The notes beneath the pieces were generated by a model. It was not told the origin of the DNA, ran no database searches, and saw nothing but the letters and a program-made list of their open reading frames with translations. Made by a program: the position numbers and the translations under genes. DNA of 64,000 nt, from the NCBI RefSeq assembly GCF_901447155.2, contig NZ_LR588413.1, forward strand, positions 372,001-436,000. The letters run 5' to 3'. Positions within the stretch are counted from its first letter, which is position 1. Every line of letters starts with the position of its first letter. Source of the stretch: Peptoniphilus catoniae (GTDB taxonomy: Bacteria > Bacillota > Clostridia > Tissierellales > Peptoniphilaceae). Positions 55,343 through 63,319 of the stretch are shown one piece after another.

Positions 55343-55454
55343 AATCCCACCTCTTTTTGTATCTTCCATAATGCTATTATATAGCAGTTTTAAAAAATCT
55401 TTTATTTAATAATTATTAAACACAATTTTCTTTAAATTACTTAAAGTGCCATTT

Positions 55455-55483
55455 TTGACATTTACTTAAATTTATGATACCCT
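55455..55483 (+). promoter_or_regulatory. Candidate promoter of the yitT leader
   Basis: TTGACA (55455-55460), 17-bp spacer, TACCCT (55478-55483) with a TGA directly before the -10 hexamer. A consensus -35 and extended -10 compensate for the weak hexamer. Confidence 0.55.
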
Positions 55484-55494
55484 TTTATGGTAAA

Positions 55495-55715
55495 TTTATT
55501 TAGGTGGTTACCTTGAAAATTATCAAGGTAGTTTTTATCTGATGCCTATATGCCGATCTAGAGCTTACTCGGTGCCTGATGTGGTACCGAAAAAGCGAAA
55601 AAGGTATTAAGCTGCTCAGAGTTTTTATAAGAAAAAATCTACAAACAACAAAGCATCAACACCATCATAAGATTGCAGTGGGACTATGACCGCAGTCTTT
55701 TTTTGGTCATGTCCT
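55495..55715 (+). ncRNA. Structured leader RNA with terminator upstream of yitT (class not recognised)
   Basis: About 220 nt between promoter and gene. Visible elements are hairpin TACCTTGA/TCAAGGTA (55508-55531), hairpin CCGA/TCGG (loop holding AGCTTA), hairpin GTACC/GGTAT with a purine-rich 14-nt loop (55584-55607), and a possible pseudoknot of AGCTTA (55562-55567) with TAAGCT (55608-55613). A terminator follows: stem GATTGC/GCAGTC with inner GG/CC (55671-55697) and T7. It is not a T-box (no CCGCG after GGTAC, no stem I) nor any riboswitch class I can name. A cis-regulatory role is inferred. Confidence 0.6.
55671..55706 (+). terminator. Terminator inside the yitT leader
   Basis: Stem GATTGC (55671-55676) with GCAGTC (55692-55697) and inner GG/CC is followed by seven T. 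It sits 35 nt before the gene, so readthrough must be regulated or partial. Confidence 0.75.
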
Positions 55716-55740
55716 TATTAAAACAATAGGGGTGTATATT

Positions 55741-56376
55741 TTGTTAGACTCGATTTTGAGTAGATTTTCTCTTAAAAGAGACAGTTTTTTTCGTATACTG
55801 CTAGGTTGCAGTATTATGTCATTTACGGTGGTAAACATTCACTTGCAGGCAGGAATTACAGAAGGCGGCGTCCTTGGACTTACAGTTCTTTTATATAAAC
55901 TTTTGGACTTTGATCCTTCTATAGCAAGTGGAGCTTTGGATTTTATTTGCTTCCTTTTAGCTTTTTCCCGCTTTGGGAAGAATTTTTTAAAAAAGACAGC
56001 TGTAGCTTCCTTAGCCTTTGCAGTTTTTTATAAGATTTTCATGGGGATAGGAGCTTTCTTACCTAGCTTTTATAATATGCCTATAATCGCTTCTGTTCTA
56101 GGAGGTATAGGTATAGGTATAGGTTGCGGTCTAGTTATAGAACAAGGCGGTGCAGCAGGAGGAGATGATGCTCTTGCTCTTGTTATAGCAGATAAACTTA
56201 AAGTGCATATTTCAAAAGCCTATCTTATTAGCGACCTTGTAGTGCTTTTTATGTCCCTTGCTTATATACCTTTTAATAGAATATTCTTTTCAATTATAAC
56301 TACTGTTGTATCCTCTATTTTAGTGGGACAATTTGAAGTTAATCTTGAAGGTAAAAAGCAAGAACAAAGCGCTTAA
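55741..56376 (+). CDS. YitT-family membrane protein
   Basis: 211 aa from a TTG at 55741, chosen because AGGGGTG sits 6-12 nt upstream; a GTG at 55732 would lie inside that ribosome site. About five to six hydrophobic segments. LQAGITEGGVLGLTVLLYKL and the glycine-rich QGGAAGGDDALALVIADKL (about 140-158) are typical of the YitT membrane domain. The C-terminal DUF2179 domain of longer YitT proteins is absent. Function is unknown. The long leader RNA and terminator mark it as a regulated gene, probably responding to a small ligand or ion. Confidence 0.82.
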   Translation: MLDSILSRFSLKRDSFFRILLGCSIMSFTVVNIHLQAGITEGGVLGLTVLLYKLLDFDPSIASGALDFICFLLAFSRFGKNFLKKTAVASLAFAVFYKIFMGIGAFLPSFYNMPIIASVLGGIGIGIGCGLVIEQGGAAGGDDALALVIADKLKVHISKAYLISDLVVLFMSLAYIPFNRIFFSIITTVVSSILVGQFEVNLEGKKQEQSA

Positions 56377-56407
56377 CTTAATAAGTAAAATTTTAATATA
56401 TGTAAAT

Positions 56408-56441
56408 AAAAATCCGTCCTTTTTAGTGGACGGTTTTTTTA
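56408..56441 (+). terminator. Terminator of yitT
   Basis: A 6-bp GC-rich stem CCGTCC/GGACGG (56414-56419 with 56428-56433) is followed by T8. Confidence 0.85.
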
Positions 56442-56461
56442 TTTTCAATTATATAAAATTC

Positions 56462-57310
56462 TTAATATTTTAGGTTTTTCATACTAAAGTCCAGGTTCTT
56501 TGCGGAATGAGTTATGGAACCGCTGGATATAATGTCTATATCAAGGCCTCTGTAGTTTTCTATATTGTTAAGATCAATGTTGCCTGAACACTCTACAAGA
56601 GCTTTTTTATTTATTATTTTAAGGGCTTCTTTTATAAGATCTATAGACATATTGTCAAGCATAATAATATCCGCTCCTGCATCTAAGGCTTCTTTCAACA
56701 TATTAAGGTCTTCAACTTCAACTTCTATCTTTTTAACAAAAGGAGCATATTCCTTTGCCATTTTTATCGCCTTTTTAACTGAACCTGCAGCAGCAATGTG
56801 ATTGTCCTTTATAAGCACTCCGTCTGACAAGTTGTATCTGTGATTTACTGCTCCTCCTACCCTTGCCGCATACTTTTCAAATACCCTCATGTTAGGAATG
56901 GTCTTTCTTGTATCTGCTATTTTTATTCTATCGTCTCCAAGCTTATCAACCATCCTCCTTGCGTATGTAGCTATCCCAGACATTCTTTGAAGATAGTTTA
57001 ATGCCACTCTTTCAGAAGTTAAAAGAGTTTTTACATTTCCCTTAATGCTACCTATTAGTTCCATGTTCTCAACAGAATCTGAATCTTTTTTTCTAAATTC
57101 AAACTCCACATCAGGATCCATTATTGTAAAGGCTCTTTTAAAAGCATCAAGTCCCGCTATTATCCCTTGATCTTTTGATATAAGCTCTACTGATGCTTTT
57201 ATTTCATCTCTATAAATAGCGTTGGTAGTTATATCTTCAGAGCTTATATCCTCTCTTAAAGCACTTAAAATAAATTCATCAATTTGAAAATTATAAAGTT
57301 TAAAATCCAT
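56462..57310 (-). CDS. nadC: Nicotinate-nucleotide pyrophosphorylase (quinolinate phosphoribosyltransferase)
   Basis: 282 aa. Signature blocks are EDISSEDITT near the N terminus, TSERVALNYLQRMSGIAT (about 93-110), ADTRKTIPNMRVFEKYA, GGAVNHRYNLSDGVLIKDNH (about 154-173), EVEVEDL and IMLDNMS. It makes nicotinate mononucleotide from quinolinate and PRPP in NAD synthesis. No nadA or nadB is adjacent, so either these lie elsewhere or quinolinate comes from outside. Short terminators of neighbours flank it, so it is a single-gene unit. Confidence 0.95.
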   Translation of the reverse strand: MDFKLYNFQIDEFILSALREDISSEDITTNAIYRDEIKASVELISKDQGIIAGLDAFKRAFTIMDPDVEFEFRKKDSDSVENMELIGSIKGNVKTLLTSERVALNYLQRMSGIATYARRMVDKLGDDRIKIADTRKTIPNMRVFEKYAARVGGAVNHRYNLSDGVLIKDNHIAAAGSVKKAIKMAKEYAPFVKKIEVEVEDLNMLKEALDAGADIIMLDNMSIDLIKEALKIINKKALVECSGNIDLNNIENYRGLDIDIISSGSITHSAKNLDFSMKNLKY

Positions 57311-57424
57311 ACTGTCTCCTTTCTGAAATTAAGTTAATTATAACACGAAAATTCTTTAATCTCGGGACTAGTTCAAATACTAATTATATTTTAATATAAG
57401 TTTGTTATTTTCCTGTAAAGAATA

Positions 57425-57467
57425 TATAAAAATACCCTACTTCACCTTTAGGTTAAATAGGGTACTG
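57425..57467 (-). terminator. Terminator of the nhaC-like gene
   Basis: A 7-bp outer stem TACCCTA/TAGGGTA (57433-57439 with 57459-57465) encloses a small inner ACCT/AGGT hairpin and is followed on the minus strand by a T-rich run. Confidence 0.75.
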
Positions 57468-57476
57468 ACCTTTATT

Positions 57477-58982
57477 CTATTGTAAGTTTTCTCCAAGCTG
57501 TTTTATTGTTATTCTCTTACAAATTGTAATTATAATAAACAAAACTACAATTCCAACAGGTAAGACTAAATAGTCGTTTCCTATAAATCCTGCAACTAGA
57601 AATCCTACTATTGATGATGTGGCACAAATCACTGCGTAAGGTATCTGACTGGATACGTGCATAATATGATCTGAACCTGCTCCAGCAGATGAAAGTATAG
57701 TAGTATCTGATATAGGTGAGCAGTGATCTCCAAAAACAGAACCCGAAAAAATCGCAGCAAGAATTATTTCCAAGTAGCCCATTTGATTTGTGTGTACCAA
57801 AATAGGAACCATAATAGGTACTAAAATACCGAAGGTGCCCCAGGCTGTTCCTGTAGAAAAGGATAGAAAACAAGCTATAACAAATATTATTGCCGGAAGA
57901 ATAGCCATAGGCATAGTTGATTCTTGAATAACTCCTGCTATATAACCACCTGTATTAAGATAAGCATCACTTGTTATTCCTCCAATGGTCCATGCAAGGG
58001 TAAGTATTACTATTGCTGAAACCATTGACTTGATTCCATTAGTAAATCCATTCATAAAATCTCTAAAGCTTACAAGCTTTCTAGGTATATACATAATAAA
58101 GGCAATTACAAGAGCTGCTACTGATCCTATTACCAAGGAAAGATTTACATTGGCATCCCCAAAGGCTGCTGCCATTTCAGCATCTCCACTGAAATATCCA
58201 CCGGTTCTAAGCATCATAAGTATAGTTACTGATATTAAAACTACTATAGGTACTACAAGATCCGCTACCTTAGCATTGTCTGAATGAACATAACCTACAT
58301 CTTCAGCTGTTTCAAGCTTTGATGTATCATTTCTTTCATACTTTTCCATAGAGAAAAGTTCAGTTTTTGAAATTGAAAAGTATATTATAGTTATAATTGT
58401 AAGTATAGCATAGGCATTAAGAGGTATAGTTCCCAAAAATGCGTGCATAGGTTTTTCTACACCTGTATCTCCTATTATTGCAATAACAGAAGCTGCCCAA
58501 CTTGATACAGGAGCAAGGATACATACAGGTGCTGCCGTGGAGTCTATAATGTGTGCAAGCTTTGCCCTTGATATCTTGTTTTCATCTGTAATAGGCCTCA
58601 TTACGGCTCCAACTGTCAAGCAATTAAAATAGTCATCTATAAAAATTAAAATTCCCAAAGCAGCAGTCGCAAGCTTTGCAGCCGGCTTACTTTTTATCTT
58701 TTTGCTTGCCCATTGCCCATAGGCAAAGGAACCTCCAGCCATATTCATTACCATTACAAGAGCTCCTAAAAGCCCAAGAAACATAAGCATTAACGAATTG
58801 TCTCCAAGTTTAGTTCCCATAAGGTCAAAAACCGCTTCAACAGCAACAAGAATATCTCCTCCGGTAAAAATTAAACCTCCGGCTAAAATGCCGAACATTA
58901 AGGAAGTAATTACTTCCTTAGTTATAAGGGAAAGCACAATTGCAACTATTGGAGGAACTATTGATAAAATTCCAAAATTCAT
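57477..58982 (-). CDS. Na+/H+ antiporter of the NhaC family
   Basis: 501 aa, about 11-12 helices. The N terminus IVPPIVAIVLSLITKEVITSLMFGILAGG, the FIDDYFNCLTVGAVMRPITD block (about 113-133), SSWAA, and FSTGTAWGTFGILVPIMVP and SVFGDHCSPISDTTILSSAGA are NhaC-family features. It should exchange Na+ (or malate/lactate in some members) for H+. It has a good promoter and a short leader with an inverted repeat, which suggests regulation. The gene is monocistronic. Confidence 0.93.
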   Translation of the reverse strand: MNFGILSIVPPIVAIVLSLITKEVITSLMFGILAGGLIFTGGDILVAVEAVFDLMGTKLGDNSLMLMFLGLLGALVMVMNMAGGSFAYGQWASKKIKSKPAAKLATAALGILIFIDDYFNCLTVGAVMRPITDENKISRAKLAHIIDSTAAPVCILAPVSSWAASVIAIIGDTGVEKPMHAFLGTIPLNAYAILTIITIIYFSISKTELFSMEKYERNDTSKLETAEDVGYVHSDNAKVADLVVPIVVLISVTILMMLRTGGYFSGDAEMAAAFGDANVNLSLVIGSVAALVIAFIMYIPRKLVSFRDFMNGFTNGIKSMVSAIVILTLAWTIGGITSDAYLNTGGYIAGVIQESTMPMAILPAIIFVIACFLSFSTGTAWGTFGILVPIMVPILVHTNQMGYLEIILAAIFSGSVFGDHCSPISDTTILSSAGAGSDHIMHVSSQIPYAVICATSSIVGFLVAGFIGNDYLVLPVGIVVLFIIITICKRITIKQLGENLQ

Positions 58983-59003
58983 ATTACCACCTTTTAATCT
59001 CTA

Positions 59004-59023
59004 TTAGATAGCTGGCTACCTAA
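59004..59023. promoter_or_regulatory. Inverted repeat in the nhaC leader, possible operator
   Basis: TTAGATAGC/GCTACCTAA (one mismatch) forms a 9-bp dyad around TG between the promoter -10 and the start codon. Its place just after the likely transcription start fits a repressor site. Confidence 0.5.
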
Positions 59024-59038
59024 TGTATTTTAAAACAT

Positions 59039-59067
59039 AGTATAATACAAATCAGTCCATATGTTAA
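59039..59067 (-). promoter_or_regulatory. Promoter of the nhaC-like gene
   Basis: Minus-strand TTAACA (59062-59067), 17-bp spacer, TATACT (59039-59044). Confidence 0.75.
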
Positions 59068-59071
59068 GTGT

Positions 59072-59746
59072 TTATTGCTTTAAAGTTCTTAAAATTAATT
59101 TTTTATTTTCATCAATCCTTCTACTTTCAAGAGCCTTTTGTATAGATTTGTTGTGAAGATCCTTATCTAGGGTCTTTTTTCTTAAAAACTCCTCTGCAAA
59201 ATCATAATGGTATATAAGTACATAGCTCATATACCAGGCTATTGCCATGTTTACGTAATAAGCATCAGACTTTATAGAAACTACCTTGTAAAAAGACTCC
59301 TCTGTAAATTCTTCCTTAACAAAAAACTCCAAAAAAGAAACTATAGCGAATCTTTTTACGAAGTCATCTTCTCTATCTATTAAATCCATAAGGTAGTTGT
59401 AAGCTCTTTTTCTATTTTTCTTAAAGGCGAGGGGAGATAAAAGATCGCAAGTTGACCAGTTGTCTATATAGGGCAAAAACCTTTCAAGGTCTTCCTTAAA
59501 AAGATCAAAATCTTTTTCCGCACCTATAATATATCCGTGAAGATTGTTTTCTTCAAAGTACTTATGAGGAAGATCTTTTATAAAGTCCCTAGGATTTTCA
59601 AGGTCCTTGGCAAGCTTTCTAAGTATAGGCATCCTTACTCCTATTATAGTTTCAGGATCAATATTAGGTACAAGCTTTTCTGTAAAGCTTTTATATTTAA
59701 GGTCCCTGTTCTCAAAGAGAAATTTTCTTATATCCTCAGTCTTCAT
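59072..59746 (-). CDS. DNA alkylation repair protein (AlkD-like HEAT-repeat glycosylase)
   Basis: 224 aa, all alpha-helical by composition, matching the PF08713 family. GVRMPILRKLAKDL (about 36-49), the ERFLPYIDNWSTCDLL block (about 87-102) with the catalytic-type Asp, and FVKRFAIVSFLEFF are the recognisable parts. AlkD-type enzymes remove positively charged N3- and N7-alkyl purines. The start overlaps the herA stop by 11 nt, so it is the last gene of the trmN6-rsmI-nurA-herA operon. A terminator was not clear. Confidence 0.88.
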   Translation of the reverse strand: MKTEDIRKFLFENRDLKYKSFTEKLVPNIDPETIIGVRMPILRKLAKDLENPRDFIKDLPHKYFEENNLHGYIIGAEKDFDLFKEDLERFLPYIDNWSTCDLLSPLAFKKNRKRAYNYLMDLIDREDDFVKRFAIVSFLEFFVKEEFTEESFYKVVSIKSDAYYVNMAIAWYMSYVLIYHYDFAEEFLRKKTLDKDLHNKSIQKALESRRIDENKKLILRTLKQ

Positions 59747-61586
59747 CTTGCTCCCTCAATTTGTAGGTATCTCCTAAAAATGTACTTTCCTTCACAAGGA
59801 TTCCGGCCTTTAACAATTCTTCAAATTTTAACTCTATTTGATCTATAGAATAGTTTTTTTGAAATCTTTTACTTATTTCCCTGGACAGATTTAAATAGTC
59901 TGTGGAAGTATTTAGAGGTAAAGAGTCCTTAATATAAGTTAAAAATTCTTCATTTTCCCTATATTTTACCTCTTTAAGTTCATCAAAGGGGTTTTCCTTG
60001 TGGGGAGATTTGGTATGGGCCGCTCTTATTCTTACATAGGAGGTCCTGCCCAGTCTTGCAGATGATATAAATACATCTCCTGTAGAAAGATAGGGTAGCC
60101 TTTTGGCCTCGTCAGGTGTAATGTCCGTTTCTTCTTTTATTGTATCTATATCCGATGCCCTTACAGTTCTGAAAATAAATTTGCTGTTTAACTGAGCCGT
60201 CGTTGTTTCATCAAGAAGGGTGGGTCTTTGAGTCGCAAGGATTAAAAAAACTCCGTACTTTCTTCCTTCTTGGGCAATTTCTCTTATTATGGACTTGGAA
60301 GGTGTTTCATAACCCTTAGGTGCAAAGTTGTGGGCTTCATCAGTTACTATTACAAAGGGTGGGAAAAACTCTCCTTCTACATCTCCTATCATTTTGGATT
60401 CTCTATACTGTCTTCTTTTAGAATATAGCTTGCTTAAAAGATAGGTGGAAAAAACTTGTATCATTCTCGTTGATCCCTGAATTACAATTAGCTTTCCCGC
60501 TCTTAGCCCATCTACAATGGAACTTATGTCCTTACCGAAAATCCCTTCTCCGAAAAGTCTTCTAAGTCTCCAGAAGACTCCCCTTACTGATGCGTTGGGG
60601 CAAGATTTGTCGTATTTTTCATAAATTTTCTTTCTTTCAATCCATTGATTTTTTTCTTCATTTTCTGAATATAAAATCTTTTCATCAATTTTGTCTATTC
60701 CACCCAGGTCCTGTGCTTGTAAAAGACCTTCAAGCTTTTGATCAAACATAAAATAACTCATATTTGTGTCAAACATTATGCTAATTACATTTACCATGGA
60801 CTCAGTTAAGGGCGATGATGTATTTAAAAGTTTAATAAGATCATTTCTATTAAGATCTTCAAATCTTATGCCTATTTCCTTACCTATTTGAAGCTCCATA
60901 CTCATTTCTGAATATTCCCTTGCAAAATTTGAGTCGGACTTATCCTTAAAGCTCATTTCATAGTGGGGGTCCATTACAACTGTAGGTATGTTTTTTTCCA
61001 TTAGCTCTTCTAAAATTACTCTTAAGCCGAAACTTTTACCTGAACCTGATCCACCGAAAACTCCTATATGAGGGTACTGGTGCATGGACTTATAATCAAA
61101 TACAAAGGGTACATCATCCTGCTTAAGGTATTTGTCATCTTCATATATATCTAAAAGATTTTTGTAATTATCAGCCATATCTCCTGTAAGGGAATCGGTA
61201 TTTCTAATTACTCCAAGTACCAAACCATCCTCCGGCTCTATAGGCAATATAAGTTTTTTTACTTCACTAAACTTAGGTATTCTTATATCCGACCCTGTAA
61301 TTACAGGATATTGAGCTTCTTTTAACAGCCTGAGCTTGCCTATATAAATAGTTTCCTCATTTATGTCATAGCCCATAGCTCTTAGGGACTCAAGAACTGA
61401 AGAGTCTACAAAATCTCCTCCTACACTTAAGGGAATAAATCTGTTAAAGGTTCTTGCCTCAACAATTTCTCCGGGCAAGTCTCCCTGAACTTTGTCTTCA
61501 ACTATTAAAAATTCATTTATTCTGAAGTTCCTACTTCTGGAGCCTATATAAACTTCTTGAGGGGTGGTTATTCCAACTACTTTCAT
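59736..61586 (-). CDS. herA: HerA-like hexameric DNA translocase/helicase
   Basis: 616 aa. An N-terminal HAS-barrel-like beta domain (about 1-95, IDGE-like strands) precedes a FtsK/HerA-type ATPase. Walker A is GVFGGSGSGKSFGLRV (about 176-191), Walker B is FVIVTDEAHNFAP (about 403-415), followed by REIAQEGRKYGVFLILATQRPTLLDETTTAQLNSKFIFRT in parts, typical of HerA. HerA pumps DNA for the NurA nuclease in end resection. The nurA gene is 1 nt upstream. A HerA-NurA pair is classical in archaea and is present in some bacteria. Confidence 0.92.
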   Translation of the reverse strand: MKVVGITTPQEVYIGSRSRNFRINEFLIVEDKVQGDLPGEIVEARTFNRFIPLSVGGDFVDSSVLESLRAMGYDINEETIYIGKLRLLKEAQYPVITGSDIRIPKFSEVKKLILPIEPEDGLVLGVIRNTDSLTGDMADNYKNLLDIYEDDKYLKQDDVPFVFDYKSMHQYPHIGVFGGSGSGKSFGLRVILEELMEKNIPTVVMDPHYEMSFKDKSDSNFAREYSEMSMELQIGKEIGIRFEDLNRNDLIKLLNTSSPLTESMVNVISIMFDTNMSYFMFDQKLEGLLQAQDLGGIDKIDEKILYSENEEKNQWIERKKIYEKYDKSCPNASVRGVFWRLRRLFGEGIFGKDISSIVDGLRAGKLIVIQGSTRMIQVFSTYLLSKLYSKRRQYRESKMIGDVEGEFFPPFVIVTDEAHNFAPKGYETPSKSIIREIAQEGRKYGVFLILATQRPTLLDETTTAQLNSKFIFRTVRASDIDTIKEETDITPDEAKRLPYLSTGDVFISSARLGRTSYVRIRAAHTKSPHKENPFDELKEVKYRENEEFLTYIKDSLPLNTSTDYLNLSREISKRFQKNYSIDQIELKFEELLKAGILVKESTFLGDTYKLREQDED

Positions 61587-61587
61587 C

Positions 61588-62523
61588 TTATCTCCTGTCC
61601 CTTTCAGTTATAAAAAATCTTTCATAAATATCTCTGTCTAAATATTCTTCCAACATGGACTTAATTAAAAGGTCCGTTATTTTTACCTCTTTATCCACTA
61701 TATCAAGCCATAAAGGTACTCCCCTTGAGTTGTAGGGGGTTAGGGTATAAACAAGCTCAGCTGCATCTTTAATATAGGACCTTTGAGATGCAAGTATATC
61801 TATACCTATTGCCAGTGCAGAGTTTGATGCCCTTAAAAAGCCTGACACAAGTTCCTTATCATTTTCCTTGAACTTTTTGTTAAGCTCGTCATAAATCTCT
61901 ACAAAATCTCCCATATTTAACTTGCCGTAAAGAAGCTCTCTGTCAAAAATAGATGTATCTTCTCCAAGGGCCCTTGAAATTACATTTGTTTTTAATTCCT
62001 TAAGAACTCCTATTAAAATTACTCCATTTTCCTCGCAAGTGTCTATAAGCTCCAAGTACCTGTCCTTGTCATTTATCTTATATCTAATAAGACCCCCGTC
62101 CATCATAAGGATTCCGGGCTTATGTTTTTTTACCGACTCTATTGCAGCATCAAGTTCAATTTGTGCAAGGAGCTTTTCCCTTTTGGAGCCTTCATTCTCC
62201 TCATCTGCATCAATTAAGGGAGTGTAGCATTCATTAAGGTAAAGATCTTCTCCCCTTGTCGGCTTAGCTAAGGCCTGATAAATTTCAACATAGTGAGGAA
62301 AATCTCCCCCTACTCTGTTGACAGAGCCGTCCACCCCAACTACAGGGCCAAGATTTTTAAGCTCTTCCGCCTCTAATTTTTTCAAGGTTGAAAATTTGCC
62401 TATTTTATTTAAAATATTTTCTCTGAAATTATCTTTATCCATGGAGAAAAAATTATTGTACTTGCTTTTTAGTTTAGAATTTAATTGCCTTATTTCATTC
62501 TCCATAACATTAAGGTTGTTCAT
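61588..62523 (-). CDS. nurA: NurA-family 5'-3' nuclease
   Basis: 311 aa. The nuclease core begins with GPVVGVDGSVNRVGG (about 60-74, first metal Asp), has MMDGGLIRY (about 153-161, second acidic centre) and ends with PLWLDIVDKEVKI. These blocks match PF09376. NurA dimers dock on HerA hexamers and degrade DNA at double-strand breaks. It overlaps rsmI by 14 nt and is separated from herA by 1 nt, so the two are made together. Family assignment rests on the motifs and on the herA neighbour. Confidence 0.88.
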   Translation of the reverse strand: MNNLNVMENEIRQLNSKLKSKYNNFFSMDKDNFRENILNKIGKFSTLKKLEAEELKNLGPVVGVDGSVNRVGGDFPHYVEIYQALAKPTRGEDLYLNECYTPLIDADEENEGSKREKLLAQIELDAAIESVKKHKPGILMMDGGLIRYKINDKDRYLELIDTCEENGVILIGVLKELKTNVISRALGEDTSIFDRELLYGKLNMGDFVEIYDELNKKFKENDKELVSGFLRASNSALAIGIDILASQRSYIKDAAELVYTLTPYNSRGVPLWLDIVDKEVKITDLLIKSMLEEYLDRDIYERFFITERDRR

Positions 62524-63319
62524 TATCCACCTCTAAGCTTATTTTATAAAGCTCATTTTTAGAAACTTTATATTCCTTGGCAAGCTCCTTTACTGCTTGA
62601 GATTTTTTTATACCTAAGTCCAGCTTTTCTCTTAAAAGCTCTTCTAAATCAAGAACTTCCTCCTGACTGTTGCCTTCAACTACTATTACAAACTCTCCCT
62701 TTAAGGTAAGATCCATATCTAAAAGATCTTTTAAGTTACCTCTTAGAGTTTCCTCAAAAAGCTTTGTAATCTCTCTTGATATTGAGGCTGATCTGTTTCC
62801 CAAAACTTCATAAATGTCAATTAAGCTATCCTTTAATCTGTGGGGTGCCTCATAAAAAATCAAGGTATATTTTATATTCTTAAGACCCTCCAATTCCTTT
62901 TTTCTGGCTGAGGACTTAGCCTTTAAAAATCCGTAAAAAAGAAAATGTTCACTACTAAGCCCTGAAAGGACCAAACCGGTTAAAGCAGCATTTGCTCCCG
63001 GCACAACTCTAAAGTCTATTTTTTCATTAATAAGTCTCTTAACTAAAACCTCCCCGGGATCGCTTATACCCGGAAGTCCGGCATCTGTTATAAGTGCTAT
63101 ATCTTTTTCTCTTGAAAGCTCTATAAGCTCTTCAGCCTTTGAAGATTCATTAAACTTGTGATAGGAAATAAGAGGTTTTTTTATATTATATTCATTTAAA
63201 AGCTTTAAGCTTGTCCTTGTGTCCTCACAGGCTATAAGGTCAACGGATCTTAATATCTCTAAAGTTCTTATACCTATATCCTTTAAATTGCCTATAGGTG
63301 TGGCACAAAAATAAATCAT
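62510..63319 (-). CDS. rsmI: 16S rRNA (cytidine-1402-2'-O)-methyltransferase RsmI
   Basis: 269 aa. The N terminus YFCATPIGNLKDIGIRTLEIL and ACEDTRTSLKLLNEY are RsmI signatures, followed by SYHKFNE, ALITDAGLPGISDPGE (SAM-binding) and FYGFLKAKSSARKKEL. It makes the 2'-O-methyl of C1402, the same nucleotide methylated by RsmH in the division cluster of this window. It overlaps the upstream methyltransferase gene by 4 nt and nurA by 14 nt. Confidence 0.96.
   Translation of the reverse strand: MIYFCATPIGNLKDIGIRTLEILRSVDLIACEDTRTSLKLLNEYNIKKPLISYHKFNESSKAEELIELSREKDIALITDAGLPGISDPGEVLVKRLINEKIDFRVVPGANAALTGLVLSGLSSEHFLFYGFLKAKSSARKKELEGLKNIKYTLIFYEAPHRLKDSLIDIYEVLGNRSASISREITKLFEETLRGNLKDLLDMDLTLKGEFVIVVEGNSQEEVLDLEELLREKLDLGIKKSQAVKELAKEYKVSKNELYKISLEVDNEQP

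Noticed and set aside
55584-55607. T-box in the yitT leader because of GTGGTACCG
   Set aside because: The T-box core needs CCGCG after GGTAC and a stem I; here GAAAAAGCG follows and no stem I is present.
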